Assembly (NCBI RefSeq): GCF_900109525.1
Contig: NZ_FOAN01000001.1
Location: forward strand, 372,001 to 436,000
Source: Allobosea lupini
Lineage (GTDB): Bacteria > Pseudomonadota > Alphaproteobacteria > Rhizobiales > Beijerinckiaceae
Length of the DNA stretch: 64,000 nt
Direction of reading: 5' to 3'
In this document: positions 57,247 through 64,000 of the stretch, piece after piece
Layout: every line of letters starts with the position of its first letter
Numbering within the stretch: the first letter of the stretch is position 1
The notes under the pieces: model-generated
What the model was told of the DNA's origin: nothing
Database searches by the model: none
What the model saw: only the letters and a program-made list of their open reading frames with translations
Made by a program: the position numbers and the translations under genes

Positions 57247-57678
57247 ATGACCAGCGGCACCTCGCCATCCGATTCCGCTTCGCGCCGCGCCCGCGCGGTC
57301 CTGCCCGAAGGCTGGCCGCAGCCGCGCGGCTATGCCAACGGCATGGTCGCCGAAGGCAAGGTTCTGGTGACCGGCGGTCTCGTCGGCTGGGACGTCCAGG
57401 GCGTCTTCGCCAAGGGCTTCGTCGCCCAGGTCGGCCAGACGCTCGCCAACATCAAGGCCGTGGTCGAAGCCGGCGGCGGCAAGGTCGAGGATATCGTGCG
57501 CCTGACCTGGTACGTCACCGACATCGAGGCCTATCGCAACAGCCTGGCCGAGCTCGGCCCGGCCTATCGCGCCAATCTCGGCCGGCATTTCCCCGCCATG
57601 GCGGTGGTCTCCGTTCCCGCTCTGGTCGAGCCGGAGGCGATGGTCGAGATCGAGGCGACAGCGGTGCTGCCGGGCTGA
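57247..57678 (+). CDS. Rid-family (RidA/YjgF-like) protein without the substrate-binding Arg
   Basis: A 143-residue Rid-fold protein. It has PQPRGYANGMVAEGKVLVTG, GWDVQGVFAKGFVAQVGQTL and IVRLTWYVTDIEAYR. RidA proper has PARSxV with an Arg that holds the carboxylate of imine substrates; here the segment is FPAMAVVSVPAL, so the Arg is Met. That places it outside the amino-acid imine deaminases. As the last gene of an amino-aromatic cluster it could hydrolyse an enamine or imine of a CoA-bound intermediate and release ammonium; this is inference. It begins 25 bp after the ligase gene. Confidence 0.87.
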   Translation: MTSGTSPSDSASRRARAVLPEGWPQPRGYANGMVAEGKVLVTGGLVGWDVQGVFAKGFVAQVGQTLANIKAVVEAGGGKVEDIVRLTWYVTDIEAYRNSLAELGPAYRANLGRHFPAMAVVSVPALVEPEAMVEIEATAVLPG

Positions 57679-57784
57679 GCCGTCGCTCCGGCGCAGTGTA
57701 AGACGCGCTAGGAATTTACCAAGAATTAGCCACGATACTCGACGGCGCCGCCTGATCCGGGCGGTGAATCGTCAGGAGTATCGC

Positions 57785-58438
57785 ATGACGAGTATCAGCG
57801 GCGCTGGGGGCTTTCGCCCGCCACCGCCAGGAGAGCCGCCGAGTTTCGACAAGCTCGACAGCAATAGCGACGGGGTGCTCAACCTCGCCGAATTCTCCGC
57901 CGGCGCGCCGAAAGGCGCCGACAACGCCAAGACAGAGAAACTGTTCAAGGCGATGGACACCGACCAGGACGGTTCGGTCAGCAAGGCGGAATCGGACGCC
58001 TTCAAGGCGAAGGCGGAGAAGGCCGACCAGCAGACGCAGGCCCTCCTGCTGATGCTCCAGTCGGATACGGCCAACGCCAAGACGACGGCCGAGACCGACG
58101 CCAAGGATGGCGAGGACAAGAACTACTTCGCCAAGCTCGATGCCGATTCAGACGGCAGCGTCGCCAAGGACGAATTCCTGAAGGTGGTCGCTCCCGACGG
58201 AGACAGCTCGAACGGCCTGCTAAGCCGCCTCTTCGCCGCGATGGATGCGGACAAGGACGGCCAGGTCTCCAAGGAGGAGATGGCCGACTTCAAGAAGCAG
58301 ATGGAAGAACGCGCCTCGCAGCGGCCGCCTCCGCCACCATTGCCGGCGGAGATCAGCGGCGCGTCGGAAGCTTATGGCCAGACCTACCAGCTCGGAGCGA
58401 AAGCTTCCGCTGGCACGACCTATTCCCAGGCGGCCTGA
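57785..58438 (+). CDS. Four EF-hand calcium-binding protein
   Basis: A 217-residue acidic protein with four EF-hand loops: DSNSDGVLNLAE, DTDQDGSVSKAE, DADSDGSVAKDE and DADKDGQVSKEE. All carry the expected Asp and Gly positions, with Glu at position 12. There is no signal peptide; the N-terminus is Gly/Pro-rich (FRPPPPGEPPS), and a Pro-rich spacer (RPPPPPLPAE) precedes the C-terminus. It may be cytoplasmic, or exported without a Sec signal. Bacterial calmodulin-like proteins of this shape are reported from Hyphomicrobiales, role unclear. ATG 57785 follows CAGGAG. Confidence 0.85.
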   Translation: MTSISGAGGFRPPPPGEPPSFDKLDSNSDGVLNLAEFSAGAPKGADNAKTEKLFKAMDTDQDGSVSKAESDAFKAKAEKADQQTQALLLMLQSDTANAKTTAETDAKDGEDKNYFAKLDADSDGSVAKDEFLKVVAPDGDSSNGLLSRLFAAMDADKDGQVSKEEMADFKKQMEERASQRPPPPPLPAEISGASEAYGQTYQLGAKASAGTTYSQAA

Positions 58439-58499
58439 TCACCGCTTGCGCAACGCCGGGCCGGCAGAAGGCCGTCCGGCGCTCTTCGGGATACGCGGT

Positions 58500-60128
58500 T
58501 CAGATGCCCGCCCCGTCATAGAGCGAAGGCGGTGCCTGCTTTGCCCACAGCCTCGCATGCAGGCCCTTCAGCAGCGGCCGCAGCGCGATATCGCCGAGTG
58601 CAAGCACGGCCGCGAGACCCCACTGCCCCGTCGACAGCGCCACGACGGCGAAGACGAACAATCCGCTTGCCAGGCGCCAGCTCGCGGCCTCGAACCAAGC
58701 GCGTCGTTCCTGCGCACCGCGCCCGCCGACGAGACGCAGGACCGCGCGGCTGACCGCACCAGCCTCAGTGATCGAACGAGCCTTGTCCTGAGCTTTATGG
58801 GTCTCGACAAAGCCGAAGGCGACCGTCTGGTTGCTGAGCCTGTCGATCAGAATGAAGCCACCGAGCTCGCGGCTATGCGTGTAGTCGAGCACTGCGAGCT
58901 GCCGGTCGAGCGTCAGCGTCGCCAGGCCGATGCCGTTCATCGCCAGGCTGTCGGCCGGTGCCTCGGCATAGCTTTCGATATCGACGCTGTGGTGCAGGCG
59001 CACGATCTGCGCGTTGGCGCTCGCAGTGGCGAGCTTCACGATGAACTCGCCGCCTTCGCGCAACGCCGCCTCGCCGGTCCAGAGCAGGCGCGCCTGTAAT
59101 TCCTGCTTCACCACCGGAGCGTGAGCGACCGAGGCAATGACGTCGCCGCGCGAGACGTCGATCTCGTCCGCAAGCGTGACCGTCACCGACTGGCCGGCGC
59201 TCGCCTGCGAGACGTCGCCGGACGGCGCGAGGATGCGGGCGATCGTGCTGCGACGGCCCGACGGCAGCGCCGCGACCGCATCGCCCACGCGCAGGCGCCC
59301 GCGCGCGACCGTGCCGGCGAAGCCGCGGAAGTCGAGATCGGGACGGTTGACCCATTGCACCGGCAAAGCGAAGCCGGTTTCGACTTCCGCCTCAGCGACG
59401 ACCACGACGGATTCGAGCAGGGGCAGCAGCGCCGGGCCGCGATACCAGGGCGTCAGCTTGGAAAGACCCGTGACGTTCTCGCCGTCTCGAGCCGAGACCG
59501 GGACGAAGTCGATGCTGGCGAAGCCTAAGCCCGCGACGGCCTTGCGATAGTCCTGCTCGATCTGGCGGAAGACCGCCTCGTCATAGCCGACCAGGTCCAT
59601 CTTGTTGACGGCGACGACCACATGGCGGACGCCGACCAGCGAAACGATGAAGGAGTGCCGGCGCGTCTGCGGCAGCAGGCCCTTGCGGGCGTCGATCAGG
59701 ATGATGGCGAGGTCCGCGGTCGAGGCGCCGGTCGCCATATTGCGGGTGTACTGCTCGTGACCGGGCGTGTCGGCGACGATGAAGCTGCGCTGGTCGGTCG
59801 AGAAATAGCGATAGGCGACATCGATGGTGATGCCCTGCTCGCGCTCGGCCGAGAGCCCATCGACCAGCAGAGCGAAGTCCGGCGCCGCGCCCTGCGTGCC
59901 GAACTTGCGGGAATCTGAGTCGAGCGCAGTGAGCTGGTCGTCGAAGACCGCGCCGGCCTCATAGAGAATCCGGCCGATCAGAGTCGACTTGCCGTCGTCG
60001 ACCGAGCCGCAGGTGATGAAGCGCAGCAAGGCCCGCGCGCTGCCCTCGGTTCTCTGGCTCTGGTCGTTGGCGGGGTGCGGCTGACCAGCCGGAGCGGGCT
60101 GGCCCTTCAACTTCGCGAGCGCCGCCAT
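58500..60128 (-). CDS. cysN: Sulfate adenylyltransferase subunit 1 with C-terminal DUF2061-like membrane domain
   Basis: The GTPase subunit of ATP sulfurylase, which drives APS formation with CysD. It has 542 residues. The GTP-binding motifs are CGSVDDGKSTLIGR, DTPGHEQYTRNM and NKMDLVGYD, followed by the two beta-barrels. After about residue 468 comes an unexpected segment: RRAWFEAASWRLASGLFVFA, WGLAAVLALGDIALRPLLKG and HARLWAKQA, which resembles a DUF2061 two-helix membrane domain. Other fusions carry APS kinase here instead. The fusion implies attachment of the enzyme to the membrane. The start overlaps the cysD stop (TGATG). Confidence 0.93.
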   Translation of the reverse strand: MAALAKLKGQPAPAGQPHPANDQSQRTEGSARALLRFITCGSVDDGKSTLIGRILYEAGAVFDDQLTALDSDSRKFGTQGAAPDFALLVDGLSAEREQGITIDVAYRYFSTDQRSFIVADTPGHEQYTRNMATGASTADLAIILIDARKGLLPQTRRHSFIVSLVGVRHVVVAVNKMDLVGYDEAVFRQIEQDYRKAVAGLGFASIDFVPVSARDGENVTGLSKLTPWYRGPALLPLLESVVVVAEAEVETGFALPVQWVNRPDLDFRGFAGTVARGRLRVGDAVAALPSGRRSTIARILAPSGDVSQASAGQSVTVTLADEIDVSRGDVIASVAHAPVVKQELQARLLWTGEAALREGGEFIVKLATASANAQIVRLHHSVDIESYAEAPADSLAMNGIGLATLTLDRQLAVLDYTHSRELGGFILIDRLSNQTVAFGFVETHKAQDKARSITEAGAVSRAVLRLVGGRGAQERRAWFEAASWRLASGLFVFAVVALSTGQWGLAAVLALGDIALRPLLKGLHARLWAKQAPPSLYDGAGI

Positions 60129-61030
60129 CAGAAATAGCCTTCCTGCTTCTTCTGCTCCATCGAGCCGGAGCCGTCATGGTCGATGACGCGCCCTTCCCGC
60201 TCGGAGGAACGTGACGCACGCATCTCGGCGATGATGTCGGTAAGGTTCGCCGCTTCGCTCTCGACCGCGCCGGTCAGCGGGTAGCAGCCGAGCGTGCGGA
60301 AGCGGACCATGCGGGTCTCGAGCTTTTCGCCGGGCAGCAGCTCCATGCGCTCGTCGTCGCGCATGATCCAGGCGCCGTTGCGGCGCACGACCGGGCGCGG
60401 CGCGGCGAAATAGAGCGGCACGACCGGGATGTTCTCGAGCGCGATGTAGTCCCAGACGTCCTTCTCGGTCCAATTGGAGAGCGGGAAGACGCGGAAGCTC
60501 TCGCCCTGGGCCTTGCGGGTGTTGAACAGCCGCCAGGGCTCGGGCCGCTGGTTCTTCGGATCCCACCGATGCTGGGCCGAGCGCAGCGAGAACACCCGCT
60601 CCTTGGCCCGGCTCTTCTCCTCGTCGCGACGGGCGCCACCGAAGGCCGCGTCGAAGCCGTATTTGTCGAGCGCCTGCTTCAGCCCTTGCGTCTTCATCAC
60701 ATCGGTGTGCAGGCGCGACCCCGAGGCGAACGGGTTCACGCCGGCCCTCCGGCCCTCCTCGTTGATGTGCACGATCAGGTCGAGCCCGAGCCGGCTCGCG
60801 GTCTGGTCACGGAAGGCGATCATGTCCCGGAACTTCCAGGTCGTGTCGACATGGAGCAGCGGGAATGGCGGCTTGCCGGGATAGAAGGCCTTCATGGCAA
60901 GATGCAGCAGGACCGCCGAATCCTTGCCGATCGAATAGAGCAGCACCGGCTTTTCGCAGGTCGCGGCGACCTCGCGGATGATGAAGATCGCCTCGGCTTC
61001 GAGCTTCTGCAGATGACTGAGCTGGATCAC
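60128..61030 (-). CDS. cysD: Sulfate adenylyltransferase subunit 2
   Basis: The catalytic subunit of ATP sulfurylase, 300 residues. The PP-loop is [20 protein letters not shown], with [31 protein letters not shown] and [15 protein letters not shown] start at 61030 gives [17 protein letters not shown] and overlaps the cysH stop by 4 bp (GTGA). The order cysH-cysD-cysN forms a compact assimilation operon; no cysC is fused or adjacent, matching use of APS rather than PAPS. Confidence 0.95.
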   Translation of the reverse strand: MIQLSHLQKLEAEAIFIIREVAATCEKPVLLYSIGKDSAVLLHLAMKAFYPGKPPFPLLHVDTTWKFRDMIAFRDQTASRLGLDLIVHINEEGRRAGVNPFASGSRLHTDVMKTQGLKQALDKYGFDAAFGGARRDEEKSRAKERVFSLRSAQHRWDPKNQRPEPWRLFNTRKAQGESFRVFPLSNWTEKDVWDYIALENIPVVPLYFAAPRPVVRRNGAWIMRDDERMELLPGEKLETRMVRFRTLGCYPLTGAVESEAANLTDIIAEMRASRSSEREGRVIDHDGSGSMEQKKQEGYF

Positions 61031-61845
61031 GCCAAAACCTCCGCGGCCGGCTTGGACCGCACCAACCGGCCGTCCGGGCCGACATGCAGGCCGCACTCCT
61101 TGGCGGCTTCCTCTTCCCACCACCAGCGCCCCGCCCGCTCCGGCTCGCCCGGCTGGATGGCGCGGGTGCAGGGCTGGCAGCCAATCGAGAGGAAACCCTT
61201 CTCATGCAGCGGGTTGAGCGGAACATCGTGCTTGCGGGCGAAGGCCAGCGCCTGGTCGCGCGACCAATCGAGCAGGGGATTGAACTTGATGAGGCTGCGC
61301 TCCCGGTCGGCCTCGGCGAGCGCGACGCCACCGCGTGCGGCCGACTGGTCGGCGCGCAGGCCGGTGATCCAGGCGGCGGCTCCGGCGAGCGCCCGGCCGA
61401 GCGGCTCGACCTTGCGGACATTGCAGCAGGCCTTGCGGGCCTCGATCGAATTGTAGAAGCCGTTGATGCCGTGGCCGAGTACGAAGGCCTCGACCGCGTC
61501 GTGACGCGGATAGAACGGCATGATCGTGATGCCGTAGCGCGCCTCGGTCTGCGCCCAGAGCGCATGAACCTCACCGAAGAGCCGGCCGGTATCGAGCGTG
61601 ACGATCTCGATCGGCAGGTTCTGGGTTGCGATCAGATGGGTGACGACCTGATCCTCGAGGCCGAAGCTGGTGGTGAAGACGAGGCGCCCACCAGTGTTCC
61701 GCACCAATCCTGCGAGGCGCTCGGCTGCATCCGACGTTCCGAACGCAGCATTGAGGTTTTCGGCCTGTTCCTGCAACTCGACCATGTACTTGCTCTGCGC
61801 AGACAAGGCCGACGCGGCCGGCACGATGCCGCCCTCGCCCGCCAC
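61027..61845 (-). CDS. cysH: Adenylyl-sulfate (APS) reductase, assimilatory, 4Fe-4S type
   Basis: Reduces APS to sulfite with thioredoxin. It has 272 residues. Two Cys pairs for the iron-sulfur cluster are visible, [12 protein letters not shown] and [10 protein letters not shown]; these mark APS reductases, whereas PAPS reductases lack them. The PP-loop-like core ([16 protein letters not shown]) is present. GTG 61845 is taken as the start; ATG 61785 is a shorter alternative. It is first in the cysHDN operon, and the AT-rich region upstream should hold the promoter. Confidence 0.94.
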   Translation of the reverse strand: MAGEGGIVPAASALSAQSKYMVELQEQAENLNAAFGTSDAAERLAGLVRNTGGRLVFTTSFGLEDQVVTHLIATQNLPIEIVTLDTGRLFGEVHALWAQTEARYGITIMPFYPRHDAVEAFVLGHGINGFYNSIEARKACCNVRKVEPLGRALAGAAAWITGLRADQSAARGGVALAEADRERSLIKFNPLLDWSRDQALAFARKHDVPLNPLHEKGFLSIGCQPCTRAIQPGEPERAGRWWWEEEAAKECGLHVGPDGRLVRSKPAAEVLA

Positions 61846-62101
61846 GACCTGCCATGTCGTCAGTCAGTGGGATGTTCTGTAAATCGAACAATCCACATAT
61901 AACTTGAAAGCCTATCAATCAATTTACATCAGATAGCGTGAATTTTCTTATTTCGAGGAAGAAGGAGAAAATCCTTCCCGATCCACCGACTCCGTAGCCT
62001 GCTCGCAAGCGCGCCTGAGCCGTTGCCACAGGAACTTTCGCTCAAGCACCTGCGTTGACGGGACATGCAGGCTGGTCCTGCGACACTACAGGGGGACTAT
62101 C
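61846..62101. promoter_or_regulatory. AT-rich divergent spacer upstream of cysH
   Basis: The first 120 bp (61870-61975) are strikingly AT-rich for this genome. On the minus strand AAATTG and TTATAT are 17 bp apart and could be the cysH promoter. CTATC and GATAG flank an AT-rich stretch near 61914-61938, a possible activator site. No gene is seen. Confidence 0.4.
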
Positions 62102-62293
62102 ATGGCGAATTCGGCAAACCACGCGGTCGAGAGCTTGCGCAAGGAGCAGCGCGAACAGCGCAATGACGCGAAGAAGGCGGGTGGCTCGGCCGAGAAGGAA
62201 CTCGACAAGGCGCTGAAGGACACCTTTCCCGCCAGCGATCCGGTCGCGCCGCAAGTTCCGACCAAGCCCGGAGCGCCCAAGCACCGGAGCTGA
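62102..62293 (+). CDS. Small hydrophilic protein with a DTFPASDP motif
   Basis: A 63-residue, charged, probably disordered protein. It opens MANSANHAVESLRKEQREQR, is rich in Lys, Glu and Ala, and carries KDTFPASDPVAP, a motif seen in many small stress-related or general-stress-regulated proteins of alphaproteobacteria. It follows the ribosome site CAGGGGGA. No function is known to me. It is divergent from cysHDN. Confidence 0.7.
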   Translation: MANSANHAVESLRKEQREQRNDAKKAGGSAEKELDKALKDTFPASDPVAPQVPTKPGAPKHRS

Positions 62294-62360
62294 TGCTGAC
62301 ACGCTCCATCGCGGACGGAGCTATTCTCCATCATCTCGGCCTGACGAGATGGAGATGGCT

Positions 62361-62747
62361 ATGCCTGACCGTGCGAGAGTCGATGCCTTTGTCGCCGCCG
62401 TCGTGAGCGGCGATCATGTCGGCGCCATTCGCGATTTTTACACTGACGACGCGACCATGCAGGAGAACGCCAACGAACCGCGCCGCGGCCGCGAGGCGCT
62501 GATGGCGCACGAGGCGCGCGCGCTGGAGCGGCTCGAGAAGATGCACACGCATCCCCCCGCCGCAGTGCTGGTCGACGGCGACCATGTCGTCGTCCGCTGG
62601 ATTTTCGACGCGACCGACAAGACAGGCGTGACGCGCCGGCTCGAAGAGCTGGCTTTCCAGCGCTGGCGGGGCGACCGCATCGCCGAAGAGCGCTTCTTCT
62701 ACGACACCGGAAGCGCGTGGCGGGAGGTCGGTTCAAGCGCAACCTGA
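62361..62747 (+). CDS. SnoaL/NTF2-like fold protein
   Basis: A 128-residue single-domain protein of the SnoaL-like polyketide-cyclase fold, seen from MPDRARVDAFVAAVVSGDHV, then AIRDFYTDDATMQENANEP and RRLEELAFQRWRGDRIAEER. Proteins of this type are small enzymes or binding proteins with no conserved reaction. ATG 62361 follows GGAG at 62351-62354; in-frame ATGs at 62349 and 62355 are possible. It may be co-transcribed with the small gene upstream. Confidence 0.82.
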   Translation: MPDRARVDAFVAAVVSGDHVGAIRDFYTDDATMQENANEPRRGREALMAHEARALERLEKMHTHPPAAVLVDGDHVVVRWIFDATDKTGVTRRLEELAFQRWRGDRIAEERFFYDTGSAWREVGSSAT

Positions 62748-62830
62748 CAGCAAGGTCAGATCGGGACACCTGAGCTCTCACTTGCAGCTGGTCTCGCCGG
62801 AGCGCTATCGACGTGGAAGCGAGAGCGTCG

Positions 62831-63718
62831 ATGATTGCTGGTGATGAGAACGAGGTCCGTCCTGCTGCGGCGTTCCTGCCCAGCGGGGTCCGGCTTCATC
62901 TGAAGGAATTCGGATCCCGGGATGCCGAGCCGGTCCTGCTCCTGCATGGCTGGCCCCAGACGTCTTATGCCTGGCGGCACGTTGCGCCGCTGCTAGCAAA
63001 GGCCGGATACCGGGCGATCGCGGTGGATCTGCGTGGCTTCGGCCACAGCTCGAAGCCGCCCGACGGCTATGACAAGAAGAGCGTCGCACGCGACCTGCTC
63101 GAACTGCTCGACAGCCTCGCCATTCCGTCGTGCTGGGTGGTCGGTCACGACATGGGCGGACAGGTGGCCTATCCGTTCGTGGCGCAATGGCCGGAGCGGG
63201 CGAAGGGCCTGGTGTTCATCGAGTCGGGCCTGCCCGGCTTCGGCCAGGAGAACGCCATGAACATCGCGCAGGGCGGGAGCTGGCATTTCGGCTTCAACGC
63301 CGCCGGCGACATCGCCGAAGCCCTGGTCGCCGGCCGCGAGCACATGTTCATCCGCCATATGCTGCATCGCGACAAGGTCGGGCTGTGGGACCGCACGGCC
63401 ATCGCCGAGGCGGACATCGCGGTCTATGCCGCAGCAGCAGCAGCCCCCGGCTGCCTGCGGAGCATGTTCGCCTACTACAGAACCCTGTTGTCGCATGACC
63501 TTCAGGACAACCTGGATTTCGGCTCGCGCAAACTGATGCTCCCGGTCCTGGCGATCGGCGCCGAGCACGGTTATCGCGGCGCAGCCCTCGCGACGATGCA
63601 GCGGGTCGCGGCAAATCCACAAGGCTGGATCGCCAGCCATAGCGGGCACTATGTTCCTGAAGAGCGCCCGGCCGAACTGAGCGAGCGGCTCGTCTCCTTC
63701 TTCGCCGGCGCCGGCTAG
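62831..63718 (+). CDS. Alpha/beta-hydrolase of the epoxide hydrolase/dehalogenase group
   Basis: A 295-residue hydrolase. The oxyanion motif is LLHGWPQTSYAWR, the nucleophile is the Asp of GHDMGGQVA, and the catalytic His is in SGHYVPEERP. DLRGFGHSSKPPDGYDKKS is typical of fluoroacetate-dehalogenase/epoxide-hydrolase relatives. An Asp nucleophile excludes ordinary esterases. The exact substrate cannot be read. ATG 62831 has a purine-rich upstream region; GTG 62813 would add six residues. It is followed by a mosaic palindromic repeat. Confidence 0.87.
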   Translation: MIAGDENEVRPAAAFLPSGVRLHLKEFGSRDAEPVLLLHGWPQTSYAWRHVAPLLAKAGYRAIAVDLRGFGHSSKPPDGYDKKSVARDLLELLDSLAIPSCWVVGHDMGGQVAYPFVAQWPERAKGLVFIESGLPGFGQENAMNIAQGGSWHFGFNAAGDIAEALVAGREHMFIRHMLHRDKVGLWDRTAIAEADIAVYAAAAAAPGCLRSMFAYYRTLLSHDLQDNLDFGSRKLMLPVLAIGAEHGYRGAALATMQRVAANPQGWIASHSGHYVPEERPAELSERLVSFFAGAG

Positions 63719-63719
63719 A

Positions 63720-63818
63720 GCAATTCCAGCAACAGTGCGCAGCGGTTTTGCGTCAGGAGTTGCGTGAAAACAGAGAGATGGAGCATTGGAGGCGAACCCG
63801 CGTTCGCCGGAAATGCTC
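63720..63818. repeat. Mosaic of two hairpins after the epoxide-hydrolase-like gene
   Basis: GCAATTCC (63720-63727) and GGAGTTGC (63756-63763) pair at 7 of 8 positions. GAGCATT and AATGCTC flank GGCGAAC/GTTCGCC (63781-63818), a perfect nested stem. The GAGCAATTCC-type and GAGCATT-type halves resemble extragenic repeats common in Hyphomicrobiales. They fill the gap between convergent genes. Confidence 0.7.
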
Positions 63819-63846
63819 TAGGCGCCGGACGGCACCTCGCGCCCAC

Positions 63847-64000
63847 TCAGCGCAGGCCGCTCGGCCCGACCGTCAGCTTGTCGCCAATCTGGATGAATTT
63901 GAGGGGATTGCGCGCCTCGTCCGAGAGCCGCGTCTCATAGTGAAGATGCGGGCCGGTCGAGCGGCCGGTCGAGCCGACGCGGCCGATGACCTGGCCTGCG
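63847..64000 (-). CDS. M23-family (LytM) peptidase, C-terminal fragment cut by window edge
   Basis: The last 51 codons of a gene read leftward. The sequence [20 protein letters not shown] followed by ETRLSDEARNPLKF is the C-terminal signature of M23 zinc endopeptidases of the cell wall; the HLH motif supplies a metal ligand and the catalytic His. The tail FIQIGDKLTVGPSGLR follows to the stop. The N-terminal part lies beyond the window, so signal peptide or coiled-coil features cannot be judged. Confidence 0.88.
   Translation of the reverse strand, partial: AGQVIGRVGSTGRSTGPHLHYETRLSDEARNPLKFIQIGDKLTVGPSGLR

Overview
The window reads as a stretch of chromosome from a GC-rich alphaproteobacterium of the order Hyphomicrobiales (Rhizobiales). 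A Bosea-like genus is my best guess. The basis is gene content (nnr-glnB-glnA, sufA-tfoX, gatC-gatA, pyrB with a His-poor dihydroorotase homologue, plsY-dprA), GTG starts, and hairpin repeats containing AAAAGTGG / CCACTTTT, which resemble elements common in that order. No rRNA, tRNA, CRISPR array, insertion sequence or phage gene was recognised. Almost all of the DNA is coding, in short operons on both strands.

Layout. 1-9.5 kb: nnr (cut by the left edge), glnB-glnA nitrogen control and assimilation, an HxlR regulator coupled to a MATE exporter behind two perfect palindromes, a glycosyltransferase, and parE. 9.7-20.5 kb: LysR regulator, a peptidoglycan-binding-domain protein, a hydrolase, a DEAD-box helicase, a diguanylate cyclase, sufA-tfoX, an LDH2-type dehydrogenase, a GFA-family protein, a winged-helix/TolB-like/TPR regulator, DUF1127 and YjbR proteins. 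20.6-26.2 kb: PhzF-like protein, gatA, gatC, UPF0173 hydrolase and adenine deaminase. 26.3-33.6 kb: a catabolic island that I read as 3-sulfolactate degradation. Two stereo-opposed dehydrogenases (comC-like and slcC-like) could interconvert sulfolactate enantiomers through sulfopyruvate, suyAB would split sulfolactate into pyruvate and sulfite, and a YeiH/CuyZ-type permease would export the sulfite. A divergent GntR regulator and a Bug-type binding protein flank it, and an unexplained GNAT acetyltransferase sits inside the operon.

33.7-46.3 kb: ruvX, small secreted proteins, a tandem pair of related small helical proteins, the panB/pyrB/membrane protein/pyrC-prime/plsY/dprA run, topA, and a chemoreceptor with a C-terminal GWEEF tether. 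46.4-49.5 kb: envelope proteins including a DUF2778 L,D-transpeptidase-like protein, and a VOC ring-cleavage dioxygenase. 49.6-57.7 kb: a divergent CoA-dependent aromatic cluster made of a fused flavin hydroxylase/OYE reductase, SDR, MarR, crotonase, acyl-CoA dehydrogenase, benzoate-type CoA ligase and RidA. It best fits aerobic 2-aminobenzoyl-CoA (anthranilate) catabolism, with a salicylyl-CoA-like substrate as the alternative. Two near-identical motifs, one in front of each divergent arm, look like the MarR operators.

57.8-64 kb: a four-EF-hand protein, cysH-cysD-cysN for assimilatory sulfate reduction (CysN carries an extra C-terminal membrane domain), three small or hydrolase genes, and the 3' end of an M23 peptidase gene cut by the right edge. 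The sulfolactate island dissimilates organosulfonate carbon and yields sulfite, whereas cysHDN makes sulfide from sulfate, so the two sulfur systems probably answer different needs. All functions are inferred from the sequence alone; no database search was run.
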